Below, one piece after another: positions 29,063 through 38,264 of a DNA stretch of 64,000 nucleotides. Within the stretch, counting starts at the first letter, position 1; each line of letters starts with the position of its first letter. The notes under the pieces were generated by a model that saw only the letters and a program-made list of their open reading frames with translations, did no database searches and was not told the origin of the DNA. The translations under genes were made by a program, and so were the position numbers. Source of the DNA: Planctomycetaceae bacterium (GTDB lineage Bacteria; Planctomycetota; Planctomycetia; Planctomycetales; Planctomycetaceae); contig CANJQC010000005.1 of assembly GCA_947476295.1 (NCBI GenBank), forward strand, positions 27,300 to 91,299, written 5' to 3'.

Positions 29063-31525
29063 ATGTGGTTCGATAAATGCACGCAGCAAAACCGGCGGCG
29101 AAGTTCGGCAACTCGTGCATTTCGAGTGGAAACCATAGAAGTCCTTGAGCAACGCTCTCTGCTGAGCGCTGTAACGGTCGAGTTGGTGGCTGATCACGAC
29201 AACACCATATACAACGTGTTGCCGGGTAACATTTCAAATGGTCAAGGTAAGTACATTGTCACGGGCGGTGCGACGGGAGCAGTGGTGGTGCGCCGCGGCT
29301 TGGTGTCGTTTAGTGTGGCCTCTGCCGGGATTCCGGCTGGTGCTACGATTCTGGACGTGGTGCTCAGCTTGAATCTGGCTGAGACCATTGGTGGTTCTGC
29401 AAACGTCAGTGTTCATAAACTGTTGAAAGCTTGGGGGGAGGCCGGATCAGACGCAGCCAGCAATGAATTCGACGGCGCGCCAGCTCAGCAGTTTGATGCG
29501 ACATGGCTGTTTTCCATGTTCGATGGCACAGCCTGGTCTAACGCGGGCGGTGATTTTTCCGGGGCCTCAGCGTCGGTCTCGGTTGATTCACTCGGCGTCT
29601 ATGAATGGATTGGAGGCGACTTGATTGGCGACGTGCAGGAATGGCTGGACGATCCGGGTCTGAATCATGGATGGCTTGTACAAGGCGCCGAAGTTGCCGG
29701 AAACGTGAAAGGCTTCGACAGTCGCGATTCGACAAACACCGTGCTGCGACCGACGCTGGAAATCACTTACGAAGAACCCCTGCTGCCATCTATCGTTGAA
29801 GGTCGCAAGTTCTTGGATCGCAACGCAGATGGCATTCATCTTTCGACCGCAGTCGCCAACCTGCAGCTTCAATACTCTCAAGGGCGAGATTTTTACAATG
29901 TCTACGGTGGTCAGGAATACTGGTATCGGTCGCAGACCAACAATGCTTGGTACTTCGTCACACCATCAGGAAATCTGACACGATGGAATGGCGAGGCGGG
30001 ACGTCTCACAGGTCAAACCGTCGAATCGCTCGATCCGCATGTCTGGTACACGCCATCGGCGTTGAATTCCAACAGTTCAGCGGCGGCGGAACCGTGGCTG
30101 AACGGGTTTAAATTTGAACTGGTCGATTCCTCTGACAATGTGATCGCAACAACCACGACACGGGACATTGATCGAAACGGCGACGGCATTATTCAGAAAG
30201 AAGCTGAACAAGGCTGGTATCGATTCGAAAACGTCGGTTCTGGCAAATTTACCATTCGCGAAGTCCCGCTGAATGGTTGGGTTCAAAGTGCATCTGCGAC
30301 ATCGCCGCTCGCCAAGACCGCGTATTCGCTTGACAGATCGTTGGGCCTGAAGTTCACCGGAAAATACCACGAAAACTATGGTGGTCGAGGCGAACGCTGG
30401 CTCGGAGCGTTAGGGGCTCAATGGTATTACGTGACTCCGACCGGTGATCTGTACAAGTGGAACGGAGCGGCAGCTTCAACAAGCATTCTGGTCCAGGGGA
30501 CGATGGTCGCTTCGCTGGGTATGTCCTATTACAACGACCCCTCCCTGATCTGGGCAGCGGTGAATCCGACATTCACCGTGACATCCGGCACCGTTGTACG
30601 GCGCGAAGACGTTGGAAACTATCGGCCAGCGGTCATCAGTGGTCGCAAGTGGCATGATCGCAATCCGGACGGAGTGCGAAACACGTCTTTGTATGATTCC
30701 AGCCTCCCGATTCTGCTGGATCCGACGGCTACCACGATGCCCGGTTCAGGCGATGGCCCAAGTTATCTGGTCTGGGTGCAGAACGCTCTGACAGGCAGCC
30801 TGACTCAGGTGACGTATACGCTTAATCCCTCCACTCGCGTAGCACGCTACACAAACAGTAATAGTTCCTCCAGTGCAACAGTCAGCATTTCAGGCATTGT
30901 CGGATCCGATCCGGAATCTGTCGCCGCATATCTTTATGCAGAGGAGCCATGGCTGAACGGCTGGAAGTTTGAACTGCTCAATGATCGTGGTTACGTCGTC
31001 GCCACGTCCGTTTCTGCCAATCGTGATCTCAATCAGAACTTGACCATCGAACCGGAACAGGAACAAGGCTGGTACCTGTTCGACGGTCTTTTGCCCGGAA
31101 AATACACTATTCGCGAAGTGCAGAAGCCGGGCTGGATTCAGGTGTCACCCTCACCCGTCAACATACAGACTACGCTAGCCAGTCTGCAGACACAGTATGG
31201 TTTCAAACCCGCAACGAAAGATTCATACAACTTTGGCAGTCTGAACGAACGCTGGTTCCAGAGTCGCGAGAATGCATGGTTCTATATCACACCGAGTGGA
31301 ACATTGTATGAATGGGATAGAAACAGCGGCGGGACGAATGGCCCCGCGCGAGGCACTCAGATTTCACAACTGTCCGGCGGTGTGTACCTCAATCCAAACC
31401 TATTGTACTCGCCATCGAATTCCAAGGTCACCGTCGTAAGCGGTTCGATCATCAACGATCGCTACTTTGGAAACCATAAACTCCTCGATGGCGTATTCTC
31501 ATCACTCGCAGGACAGATTCAGTAA
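29063..31525 (+). CDS. Surface/secreted protein with LEPR-XLL-like N-terminus, DNRLRE-like domain and duplicated SdrD_B-like modules
   Basis: FRVETIEVLEQRSLLSA near the N-terminus; repeated GRKxxDRNxDG, EPWLNGxKFEL, EQGWYxF and WYYVTPTGxLYxWN motifs. Confidence 0.75.
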   Translation: MWFDKCTQQNRRRSSATRAFRVETIEVLEQRSLLSAVTVELVADHDNTIYNVLPGNISNGQGKYIVTGGATGAVVVRRGLVSFSVASAGIPAGATILDVVLSLNLAETIGGSANVSVHKLLKAWGEAGSDAASNEFDGAPAQQFDATWLFSMFDGTAWSNAGGDFSGASASVSVDSLGVYEWIGGDLIGDVQEWLDDPGLNHGWLVQGAEVAGNVKGFDSRDSTNTVLRPTLEITYEEPLLPSIVEGRKFLDRNADGIHLSTAVANLQLQYSQGRDFYNVYGGQEYWYRSQTNNAWYFVTPSGNLTRWNGEAGRLTGQTVESLDPHVWYTPSALNSNSSAAAEPWLNGFKFELVDSSDNVIATTTTRDIDRNGDGIIQKEAEQGWYRFENVGSGKFTIREVPLNGWVQSASATSPLAKTAYSLDRSLGLKFTGKYHENYGGRGERWLGALGAQWYYVTPTGDLYKWNGAAASTSILVQGTMVASLGMSYYNDPSLIWAAVNPTFTVTSGTVVRREDVGNYRPAVISGRKWHDRNPDGVRNTSLYDSSLPILLDPTATTMPGSGDGPSYLVWVQNALTGSLTQVTYTLNPSTRVARYTNSNSSSSATVSISGIVGSDPESVAAYLYAEEPWLNGWKFELLNDRGYVVATSVSANRDLNQNLTIEPEQEQGWYLFDGLLPGKYTIREVQKPGWIQVSPSPVNIQTTLASLQTQYGFKPATKDSYNFGSLNERWFQSRENAWFYITPSGTLYEWDRNSGGTNGPARGTQISQLSGGVYLNPNLLYSPSNSKVTVVSGSIINDRYFGNHKLLDGVFSSLAGQIQ

Positions 31526-31622
31526 TGCGTTTGAACAGCAGTATCGATGGGAAAAATGGGCAGCAAGAAATAAAGTATACGCCGTTCAAGCATTCTTCCT
31601 AGGTGCTTATAAATCTGTGCTT

Positions 31623-32219
31623 TTAGATGGATTCCGTGCCTAAAACTTCCTGCAGATGCGCCACTGTGCGAGTGAGTGTGACGCGGATGGCACCATCCGA
31701 TTTCCCAATGCGATTGGCGATTTCTTTGGTCGGCAGGCCTTCGATAAAACGGAGACGGAGTACTTCACGCTGTTCGTCGTTGAGCTCTGCAATCGCCTGC
31801 TGAAGCTGAAATTCCTTCTGGTCGCGGGAAAATGCCTGGCTGGGTGACGTCATGCTGGCAATAAGCATGTTAATGAAGCCAAATCCGTCACCACCCGCTA
31901 CGGGTGCATCCATCGAAACTTCCCGCGCTGCACTTCGTTTTTGAGCCCCCACATGGTGGCGATGCGCATCGATGATCCGCTGTTCGGCAAGCTGACACAG
32001 AAGTCGAAACGGGTCGCGGCCCTCCACCTGGAACTGGTCGATTGAGGACAACGCGGAGACGATGACGTCCTGCACAATGTCTTCCGGTTCAACTCGTGAC
32101 CGCAATGCCGGTCCAATATTGCGATCAGAGTAAGCCAGTAGTTGCCGTCGATGCGATTCTATAAACGCCGCCAATTCGTCTGGTGTGGAAATGCTTGATA
32201 CGTGATCAGAATTCGACAT
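31623..32219 (-). CDS. ECF-type sigma factor (ORF open to 32363)
   Basis: VEPEDIVQDVIVSALSSIDQF; ELNDEQREVLRLRFIEGLPTKEIANRIGKSDGAIRVTLTRTVAHLQEVL. Confidence 0.88.
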   Translation of the reverse strand: MSNSDHVSSISTPDELAAFIESHRRQLLAYSDRNIGPALRSRVEPEDIVQDVIVSALSSIDQFQVEGRDPFRLLCQLAEQRIIDAHRHHVGAQKRSAAREVSMDAPVAGGDGFGFINMLIASMTSPSQAFSRDQKEFQLQQAIAELNDEQREVLRLRFIEGLPTKEIANRIGKSDGAIRVTLTRTVAHLQEVLGTESI

Positions 32220-34557
32220 GGAAACCTCGCCTGGGGCCGAAAGGTGCGGGACGGGCGGGGCGAGTATAGCAACTCCCTCCGCTGGACTCTCGTCGCCGGA
32301 ACAGTTACTTTGTCTTCTCTGCAAACATGCTTTTCCGAATGGATTCTTAGCCTCCGTGACCACTGCATCACCACTTACCGAGGAAGACTGGTCAAAGCTG
32401 ACTCAGACGCTGGAAGCGTTTGCGAACGCTTGGGAATCTTCGCCGTTTCCGCCATCTATCGTCGAATTCCTGACGACTGGTGGTTCAGGGCTGCGGCGGG
32501 AGCTGGTGTCGGAACTCATTAAGCTGGATCTGGAAAACCGTTGGCAACGCGGATTGCGGAAACTGGTCGAAGATTATGCGGATGATGTACCGGACCTGGA
32601 CGCCATCGTGACCGTAGCCCTTGTCTTTGAAGAGTACCATATTCGCAAGACCGCCGGCGATCATGTTTCTCCTACAGAGATTTTTAAGCGATTCCCCGCG
32701 CTGGCTGGAGAACTGGACGGTCTGTTTCGTCTCGATCCCGCGCTGCGTTCTACGTTCATGTCCGGTGAAGGTCCGACAGCAACGATTGAGTTGTCACCGG
32801 GCGAAACGATTGATGATTTCGATTTGCTGCTGAGGCTTGGTCGCGGTGCGTTTGCGACGGTGTTTCTGGCACGGCAGAAATCGATGCAGCGTCTGGTGGC
32901 GCTAAAGGTCTCCGCAGACAAAGGCACAGAACCACAGACGCTGGCACAGCTGGACCATGACAACATCATTCGCGTTTATGATCAGCGACTTCTGCCTGAA
33001 CGATCGCTGCGACTGTTGTATATGCAGTATGCCGCAGGAGGAACGCTGGCAGACGTCATTCACCGAATGAATGTCATTCCGCAGTCCGACTGGAGCGGCC
33101 AGAGTTATCTGAGGGCAATTGATGCGGAGCTTGACGACCATGGTGAAGCCCGCCCAACGGAATCCTCGATTCGCCGCCAGATCGCGGAGATGTCGTGGCC
33201 GCAGGTGGTTTGCTGGATTGGAAATCAGCTTGCGCTCGCCCTGAACTATGCGCATCGCGCGGGCGTGCTGCATCGGGATATTAAGCCGGCAAATGTCCTG
33301 ATTACTGCCGAAGGTGTGCCGAAGCTGGCTGACTTTAATATCAGCTTCGGATCGATGCTGGAAGGAGTTTCCGCTGAAGAAAATATGGGCGGCAGTCTGG
33401 CATACATGTCGCCCGAACACCTGGAAGCCTGCAATCCGAAGCATCCAAACACCGCATCAGACATGGACGGTCGCAGCGATCTGTTTTCATTGGCAATTGT
33501 GCTGTGTGAGTTGCTCACGGGGCAGCGTCCGTTTGATCATGGCTGGCATCATGTGCCACGCCTGCAGCGATTCGAAACCATGACGGACAGCCGTCGAACG
33601 GGGCTGACGGACTTTTTCCTGCGTTCGTTATGTGTGACCGAGGATTGTGACTTGGGTGATGTCTTCAAGCGGTGCCTAGCACCATACCCGGAGGAACGAT
33701 TCGCCAGCGGCCAAGCGCTTGCAAATGCACTGGATCTTTGTCAGCACCCTGAAGCTCGGCGGCTGTTATGCGATAACGTGACGGGCTGGAAGCAGGTTGT
33801 ACGACGATGGCCGTTGACGTCAATCATAGTGCTGACCGTAATTCCGAACCTGATCGGAGCCATCTTCAACTTTCTGTACAACCGTAGCGAAATCAAGTCC
33901 TCCATGCCGGATGCTGATCCAGTATTCATGAGGATCATGGCGATAATCAACCTGATTACTTTTCCGACGGGAATGCTGAGTGCTGGCTGGATAGCCGGAT
34001 CTGTGACCCGGGCCACGCGCATCGACGAACAGTCGCGTCTGAATGCAGCGGAACTTCAGGAACGAAGACGGCGCTGTCTTCAGTTGGGAAATGTGGCGTC
34101 AATCGTCGGACTGACACTGTGGTTGATCGCCGCACCGGCCTATCCGATTTTGCTGCATCTGTTGCTAGGCGAGGTGCCTGCAACGATTTACGTGCATTTC
34201 GTTGCATCGCTGACTCTTTGTGGACTGATTGCGGCCGCATATCCGTTCTTTGGCGTTTCACTACTGGCAACTCGCTGCCTTTATCCTTCACTTGTGCATT
34301 GGGATACGATGTCAAAGGAAGAATTGCCAGCGATGAAACAACTGGCACGCAATATGTGGATTCACCTGATTCTGGCCGCATCCGTTCCGATGCTGTCGGT
34401 GATGATCTACGCGCTGAGTGGCCTTGATCGGCGTTTCGCACTCGTGGCACTGGCCGCAGGCGGAACGATCGGTTTCGCCATTGCTGTCTCTGCATTTCGC
34501 CTTGTGCAGCAGGACCTGCAGGTGCTGATCAAATTCATTGAACGCAGCTCGCGCTGA
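32218..34557 (+). CDS. Membrane-anchored Ser/Thr protein kinase with C-terminal TM helices; start uncertain (GTG 32356 possible)
   Basis: LGRGAFATVFLARQ, VALKVS, HRDIKPANVLIT, LADFNISFG, several C-terminal hydrophobic segments. Confidence 0.88.
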   Translation: METSPGAERCGTGGASIATPSAGLSSPEQLLCLLCKHAFPNGFLASVTTASPLTEEDWSKLTQTLEAFANAWESSPFPPSIVEFLTTGGSGLRRELVSELIKLDLENRWQRGLRKLVEDYADDVPDLDAIVTVALVFEEYHIRKTAGDHVSPTEIFKRFPALAGELDGLFRLDPALRSTFMSGEGPTATIELSPGETIDDFDLLLRLGRGAFATVFLARQKSMQRLVALKVSADKGTEPQTLAQLDHDNIIRVYDQRLLPERSLRLLYMQYAAGGTLADVIHRMNVIPQSDWSGQSYLRAIDAELDDHGEARPTESSIRRQIAEMSWPQVVCWIGNQLALALNYAHRAGVLHRDIKPANVLITAEGVPKLADFNISFGSMLEGVSAEENMGGSLAYMSPEHLEACNPKHPNTASDMDGRSDLFSLAIVLCELLTGQRPFDHGWHHVPRLQRFETMTDSRRTGLTDFFLRSLCVTEDCDLGDVFKRCLAPYPEERFASGQALANALDLCQHPEARRLLCDNVTGWKQVVRRWPLTSIIVLTVIPNLIGAIFNFLYNRSEIKSSMPDADPVFMRIMAIINLITFPTGMLSAGWIAGSVTRATRIDEQSRLNAAELQERRRRCLQLGNVASIVGLTLWLIAAPAYPILLHLLLGEVPATIYVHFVASLTLCGLIAAAYPFFGVSLLATRCLYPSLVHWDTMSKEELPAMKQLARNMWIHLILAASVPMLSVMIYALSGLDRRFALVALAAGGTIGFAIAVSAFRLVQQDLQVLIKFIERSSR

Positions 34558-34681
34558 TACACCCACGGTCCAATCCAAGGGGCCTCAAATGTTCAGGCCT
34601 CGACGCCGGGCACCGGGTGCGGGTTGACCTATGAGCGCCAGGCGAAGTGTGTGTTTGCACGCATTTGCCGTTTAAGCAGAC

Positions 34682-35902
34682 TCATCCCGCCGCTAGCTGC
34701 GTCAGCGATTCACGCATTTCGGCCGCACTGCGAAATCGAGCAGCCGGATCATGCTCAAGGGCGCGATTCAGAAACTTCACAAGTTCTGACGGGGCGTTGG
34801 AGATACGCTGCTGAATCGGAATCGGGCCGTTTCTGAGGATGGACTCGATCGAATCGCAACCTTCGCTGAAGTCGTAAATCGAAGCATCGCTGATCAGTGT
34901 GTACAACGTCGCAGCCACAGAAAACAGATCGGCTTTTGGTGTGGCGTAGCGGCTGTTTTCAATCTGCTCAGGTGCCATATAACTGAGCGTGCCTTTGATT
35001 TCATTCTCTCCACTGAATCGACTGAGCCCCACATCCGCAAAACTCTTTGCCAGACCGAAATCCGCCAGCTTTGCTTTGAGTCCATCGTCATGCTGCGAGA
35101 CGAGGATATTCCTCGGTTTAATGTCACGATGAATCACGCCGGCGGCGTGGGCGTGAGCAAGTCCGTCAAGAACCTGGCGAATCAATCCGCAAGCGACTCG
35201 AATCCTATCTGTTATCTTCCTGCTTCGAAGCACGGCCATCAGATCAATAACGGCGACATATTCCATGATCAGAAAGACATGGCTGCTTTCGACGCCTGTA
35301 TCTATAAACCGCACGATCCGTTTGTGGTCAAGTTGACGCAGCAGGGAGGCTTCCCGAATCATGGACTTCACAAGCACATCATCGGCGATCATCGAGGGTG
35401 CGATAAGTTTAACGGCAACCACTTCGCCCGTCTGCGGATGAACGGCTCTGTGAACGACCCCCATTGTGCCACTGCCAATCTGTTCAGCCAGCTTATAGCC
35501 GCGAACGGATGTCGGCGGCGGTTCCATCAGATCGGTGTTAGTAAGGGACACGAAAATGCCAGGCGTATCAATGCAATCCAATGGATCATCTGCAGCCTCT
35601 TCAATCAGAACTCGGATAAGCGTTCTGCCACCGCTGATCGTGTCGCCATCTTTAAGCAGGCGTTCGGCAATGCGTTCACCGTTCACGAAAGTCCCATTTG
35701 CACTTTTCAGATCTCGCACATAGCAGCGGGGTGGATCGATTTCGATCTGCAAATGATTGCGCGAGACAACTAGATCGTCTACCAGACGCAGACTGGAACT
35801 ATCCGAACGTCCCAGCGAAAACGTGTCTTGACCACGGAACGTAAATACCTTCCCAGCCGCCGGCCCGTCCAGGACTTCAAGGACCACTGCTGGCGAAGGC
35901 AT
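34682..35902 (-). CDS. FHA-domain Ser/Thr protein kinase
   Basis: FHA: FSLGRSDSSSLRLVDDLVVSRNHLQIEIDPPRCYVRDLKSANGTFVNG; kinase: IGSGTMGVVHRAV, HRDIKPRNILVS, DFGLAKSF. Confidence 0.92.
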   Translation of the reverse strand: MPSPAVVLEVLDGPAAGKVFTFRGQDTFSLGRSDSSSLRLVDDLVVSRNHLQIEIDPPRCYVRDLKSANGTFVNGERIAERLLKDGDTISGGRTLIRVLIEEAADDPLDCIDTPGIFVSLTNTDLMEPPPTSVRGYKLAEQIGSGTMGVVHRAVHPQTGEVVAVKLIAPSMIADDVLVKSMIREASLLRQLDHKRIVRFIDTGVESSHVFLIMEYVAVIDLMAVLRSRKITDRIRVACGLIRQVLDGLAHAHAAGVIHRDIKPRNILVSQHDDGLKAKLADFGLAKSFADVGLSRFSGENEIKGTLSYMAPEQIENSRYATPKADLFSVAATLYTLISDASIYDFSEGCDSIESILRNGPIPIQQRISNAPSELVKFLNRALEHDPAARFRSAAEMRESLTQLAAG

Positions 35903-36090
35903 GCGAAAATCCCTAAAAACATCGAGTGCATCCAGAAGAACGACGATGCGCGCACATCACAAGCTATCATGCCGCCCTAGGGGCGAATTTGCAAGTGCGA
36001 AGTTGCAAAGCGCCAACAATCCTGGCTTCCGGGGAAATTGCCCCATTTAATATGCATGAGGCTGCCTCAGAAACGGGACGCTTCCCAGCC

Positions 36091-36116
36091 AAGTCTCGGA
36101 CATAAAGAATCGCAAC
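36091..36116. repeat. Probable truncated copy D of the 122-nt TIR element (one end)
   Basis: AAGTCTCGGACAT(a)AAGAATCGCAACT matches the right end of copies A/B (GTCTCGGACAT...GAATCGCAGCT) with an internal deletion. Confidence 0.4.
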
Positions 36117-36152
36117 TCTAACCCGCCGGTACAGGCATGAGCCAAGAATTCA

Positions 36153-38204
36153 TCATTCGCCGAGTCCTGGGATACCTCCGAGAGGGCTGTCAAAATTTGG
36201 TGGCGTGCTTGTGTCGCCGGGCTTTGCTGCTTCTTTTGGCCCAACGATATCGACTCTGGACGGACGTAGTTTTTCAAAGCTGTCAGCGGAGATCACGTAG
36301 TACCAAGCTCCGAAGCGAGTTGACAGCTCCTCAGCAAGTTTCCTGCCTTCGGTGCTGCGTTTTTCCCACGACTTCAAAGCGTCTGCGAACCCTTCCTTCT
36401 CTGATTCATACTGGCCCAAAGCCTGAAGATACTGCTTCTGAGCTTCCGCACTCGGATCAGCTGGTGATTCTGGTTCCTGCAGAGCCTCATTCGTGGCGGC
36501 TGGTTTCTCTTCTTCTTTGGCAGCAAGGGGTTCCGTTGACGGCGTGGCTGGAAGGATTTCCGGATTCGCATCGCCAGAGGGAGGTTCGGTCAGTGTCGGC
36601 TGTTCCCCCTCGGACTTCGGTGCTGTTTCACTGGTCGCTGGCTCAGGTGCCACTGGTTCGTCTGCAGATTTTTCGTCAGATATCGATGTGCCCGCTGCGG
36701 ACTCATCGGCCCCATCCTGTTCTGTGCCCTTAAGAGTTGCATTGTCTGCGCCATTGACCTCGGTTTGTGGAGCAGCATCTGCCTTTGGCGCGGCCGCATC
36801 GTCCACTGGAACCGCATCACTCGCAGACTTTGTTGCTTCAGTCGCAGGAGTTTCTTCTTTGGCCTCCGCAGGACTTGCTTCGCTGTTCAGGTTCACGGGC
36901 TTCTCAGGCGCAACGGGCTCGGCAGGTTTTTTGCCCATCAGAGATTCATCAAATTCGACCTTGACCAACAGATAGCGACGCGGCCCCGATTCAGTATCGA
37001 CAGGCTTAATTTCGTTTTTAGGCGCATCATCGCCACTGTTTTCGTCTTTCTTTTCTTCCACAGTTGCGGTCTTCGCGACATCTTGATCCGCCACTGTTTT
37101 TTCGTTCAATCCAGTCTCTATATCTTTGGCCGAGCCACGAGCCACTTCGCCGAAATAAAGTGTATAGCGAACACCGTTCTTTGTCCCCGCGACAAGCTCT
37201 CCCTCGTTTGAGACAAGCATCTTCTTCCCATTTTCACCGCGCGCGATGAAGAACCCCTGACGCTGCATGTCCGCTTGAAGGATCTCCATGATCACAGGAT
37301 TGCTGGCCATCTCGGCAGACACCGTAAGATCAGCGTTCAACCCCTCGGGCTTCGGTCGAACGCCAACAATTTTCAGCTGATCCAGATTCTTTGTAAGATC
37401 ATTAACAGCGGCTTCCTTGACGGATTCTGCCTCTGCGTTCAATCCAGCCAGGGTCCATTTGTTCGTTGTAGGATCTTTGTCGAATTCAAGTGTTTCACTG
37501 CGAAGGATCTCCCCTTTGTCTTCATCAATTGAGTATTTATCAACTAATACCCGTACAATGTCGCTCTGGTTCAGTTTGAGCAGATCCGGTTCAATCCAGT
37601 CACTAAACTTAGCGGAGAGATCGGCACCGATCTCCGCGATATAGACGTTGTTTTTATCTGGCTGACGAACATAGTAGTTCTGGCTGCGGTCTTCAACGGG
37701 CTTGCCAATGATCAGATCAACCAATGCATTGCCGCCGGAATCCCGCAGCGTAACGCGAGTACCGCGCGACTCATCTTTTTCGCCTTCTTTGGCGTCGGGA
37801 TCAACAGCGACATCGTCTTCCGGATCGGCCACTCCGTAGCGTCCCCAATCATCTTTACTGCGGCTCTGCAACGCTATTTTTTTTGCGCCGATGAACGACG
37901 CGGCAGTGCGTGCCAGTCGGTCTGCTGCTTCAGCAGGGTAATCGTGATGAGACGGAATCACCCACAGGCCCTTGTCGTTCTGCTTTACAGCGAACGCTAT
38001 GGGTTCTCTGGACTCGCCATCGTACTTCGCCACGCTGAGTGAAGTGGCTTTCAACGGATCGGTAAATGCTGAGAAGAATTCCTGACCGACGTCAGCAAAA
38101 TCCGCATTCACGATGGGGCGATTGATGTATTTCACACCCACAGCAGACAGAACCGCAAACGCGGCAACTGCAACAAATGTCAACGTACGATTTGTAGTGT
38201 TCAT
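36153..38204 (-). CDS. DUF4340 domain-containing protein with long acidic low-complexity insert
   Basis: N-terminal TM; VTLRDSGGNALVDLIIGKPVEDRSQNYYVRQPDKNNVYIAEI; E/A/P/D-rich region roughly residues 400-600. Confidence 0.8.
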   Translation of the reverse strand: MNTTNRTLTFVAVAAFAVLSAVGVKYINRPIVNADFADVGQEFFSAFTDPLKATSLSVAKYDGESREPIAFAVKQNDKGLWVIPSHHDYPAEAADRLARTAASFIGAKKIALQSRSKDDWGRYGVADPEDDVAVDPDAKEGEKDESRGTRVTLRDSGGNALVDLIIGKPVEDRSQNYYVRQPDKNNVYIAEIGADLSAKFSDWIEPDLLKLNQSDIVRVLVDKYSIDEDKGEILRSETLEFDKDPTTNKWTLAGLNAEAESVKEAAVNDLTKNLDQLKIVGVRPKPEGLNADLTVSAEMASNPVIMEILQADMQRQGFFIARGENGKKMLVSNEGELVAGTKNGVRYTLYFGEVARGSAKDIETGLNEKTVADQDVAKTATVEEKKDENSGDDAPKNEIKPVDTESGPRRYLLVKVEFDESLMGKKPAEPVAPEKPVNLNSEASPAEAKEETPATEATKSASDAVPVDDAAAPKADAAPQTEVNGADNATLKGTEQDGADESAAGTSISDEKSADEPVAPEPATSETAPKSEGEQPTLTEPPSGDANPEILPATPSTEPLAAKEEEKPAATNEALQEPESPADPSAEAQKQYLQALGQYESEKEGFADALKSWEKRSTEGRKLAEELSTRFGAWYYVISADSFEKLRPSRVDIVGPKEAAKPGDTSTPPNFDSPLGGIPGLGE

Positions 38205-38264
38205 AGCAAAACCTGACTCAACAGGATGTCATCACGAATTGAATTCAAACAGATTAAATCAAAT

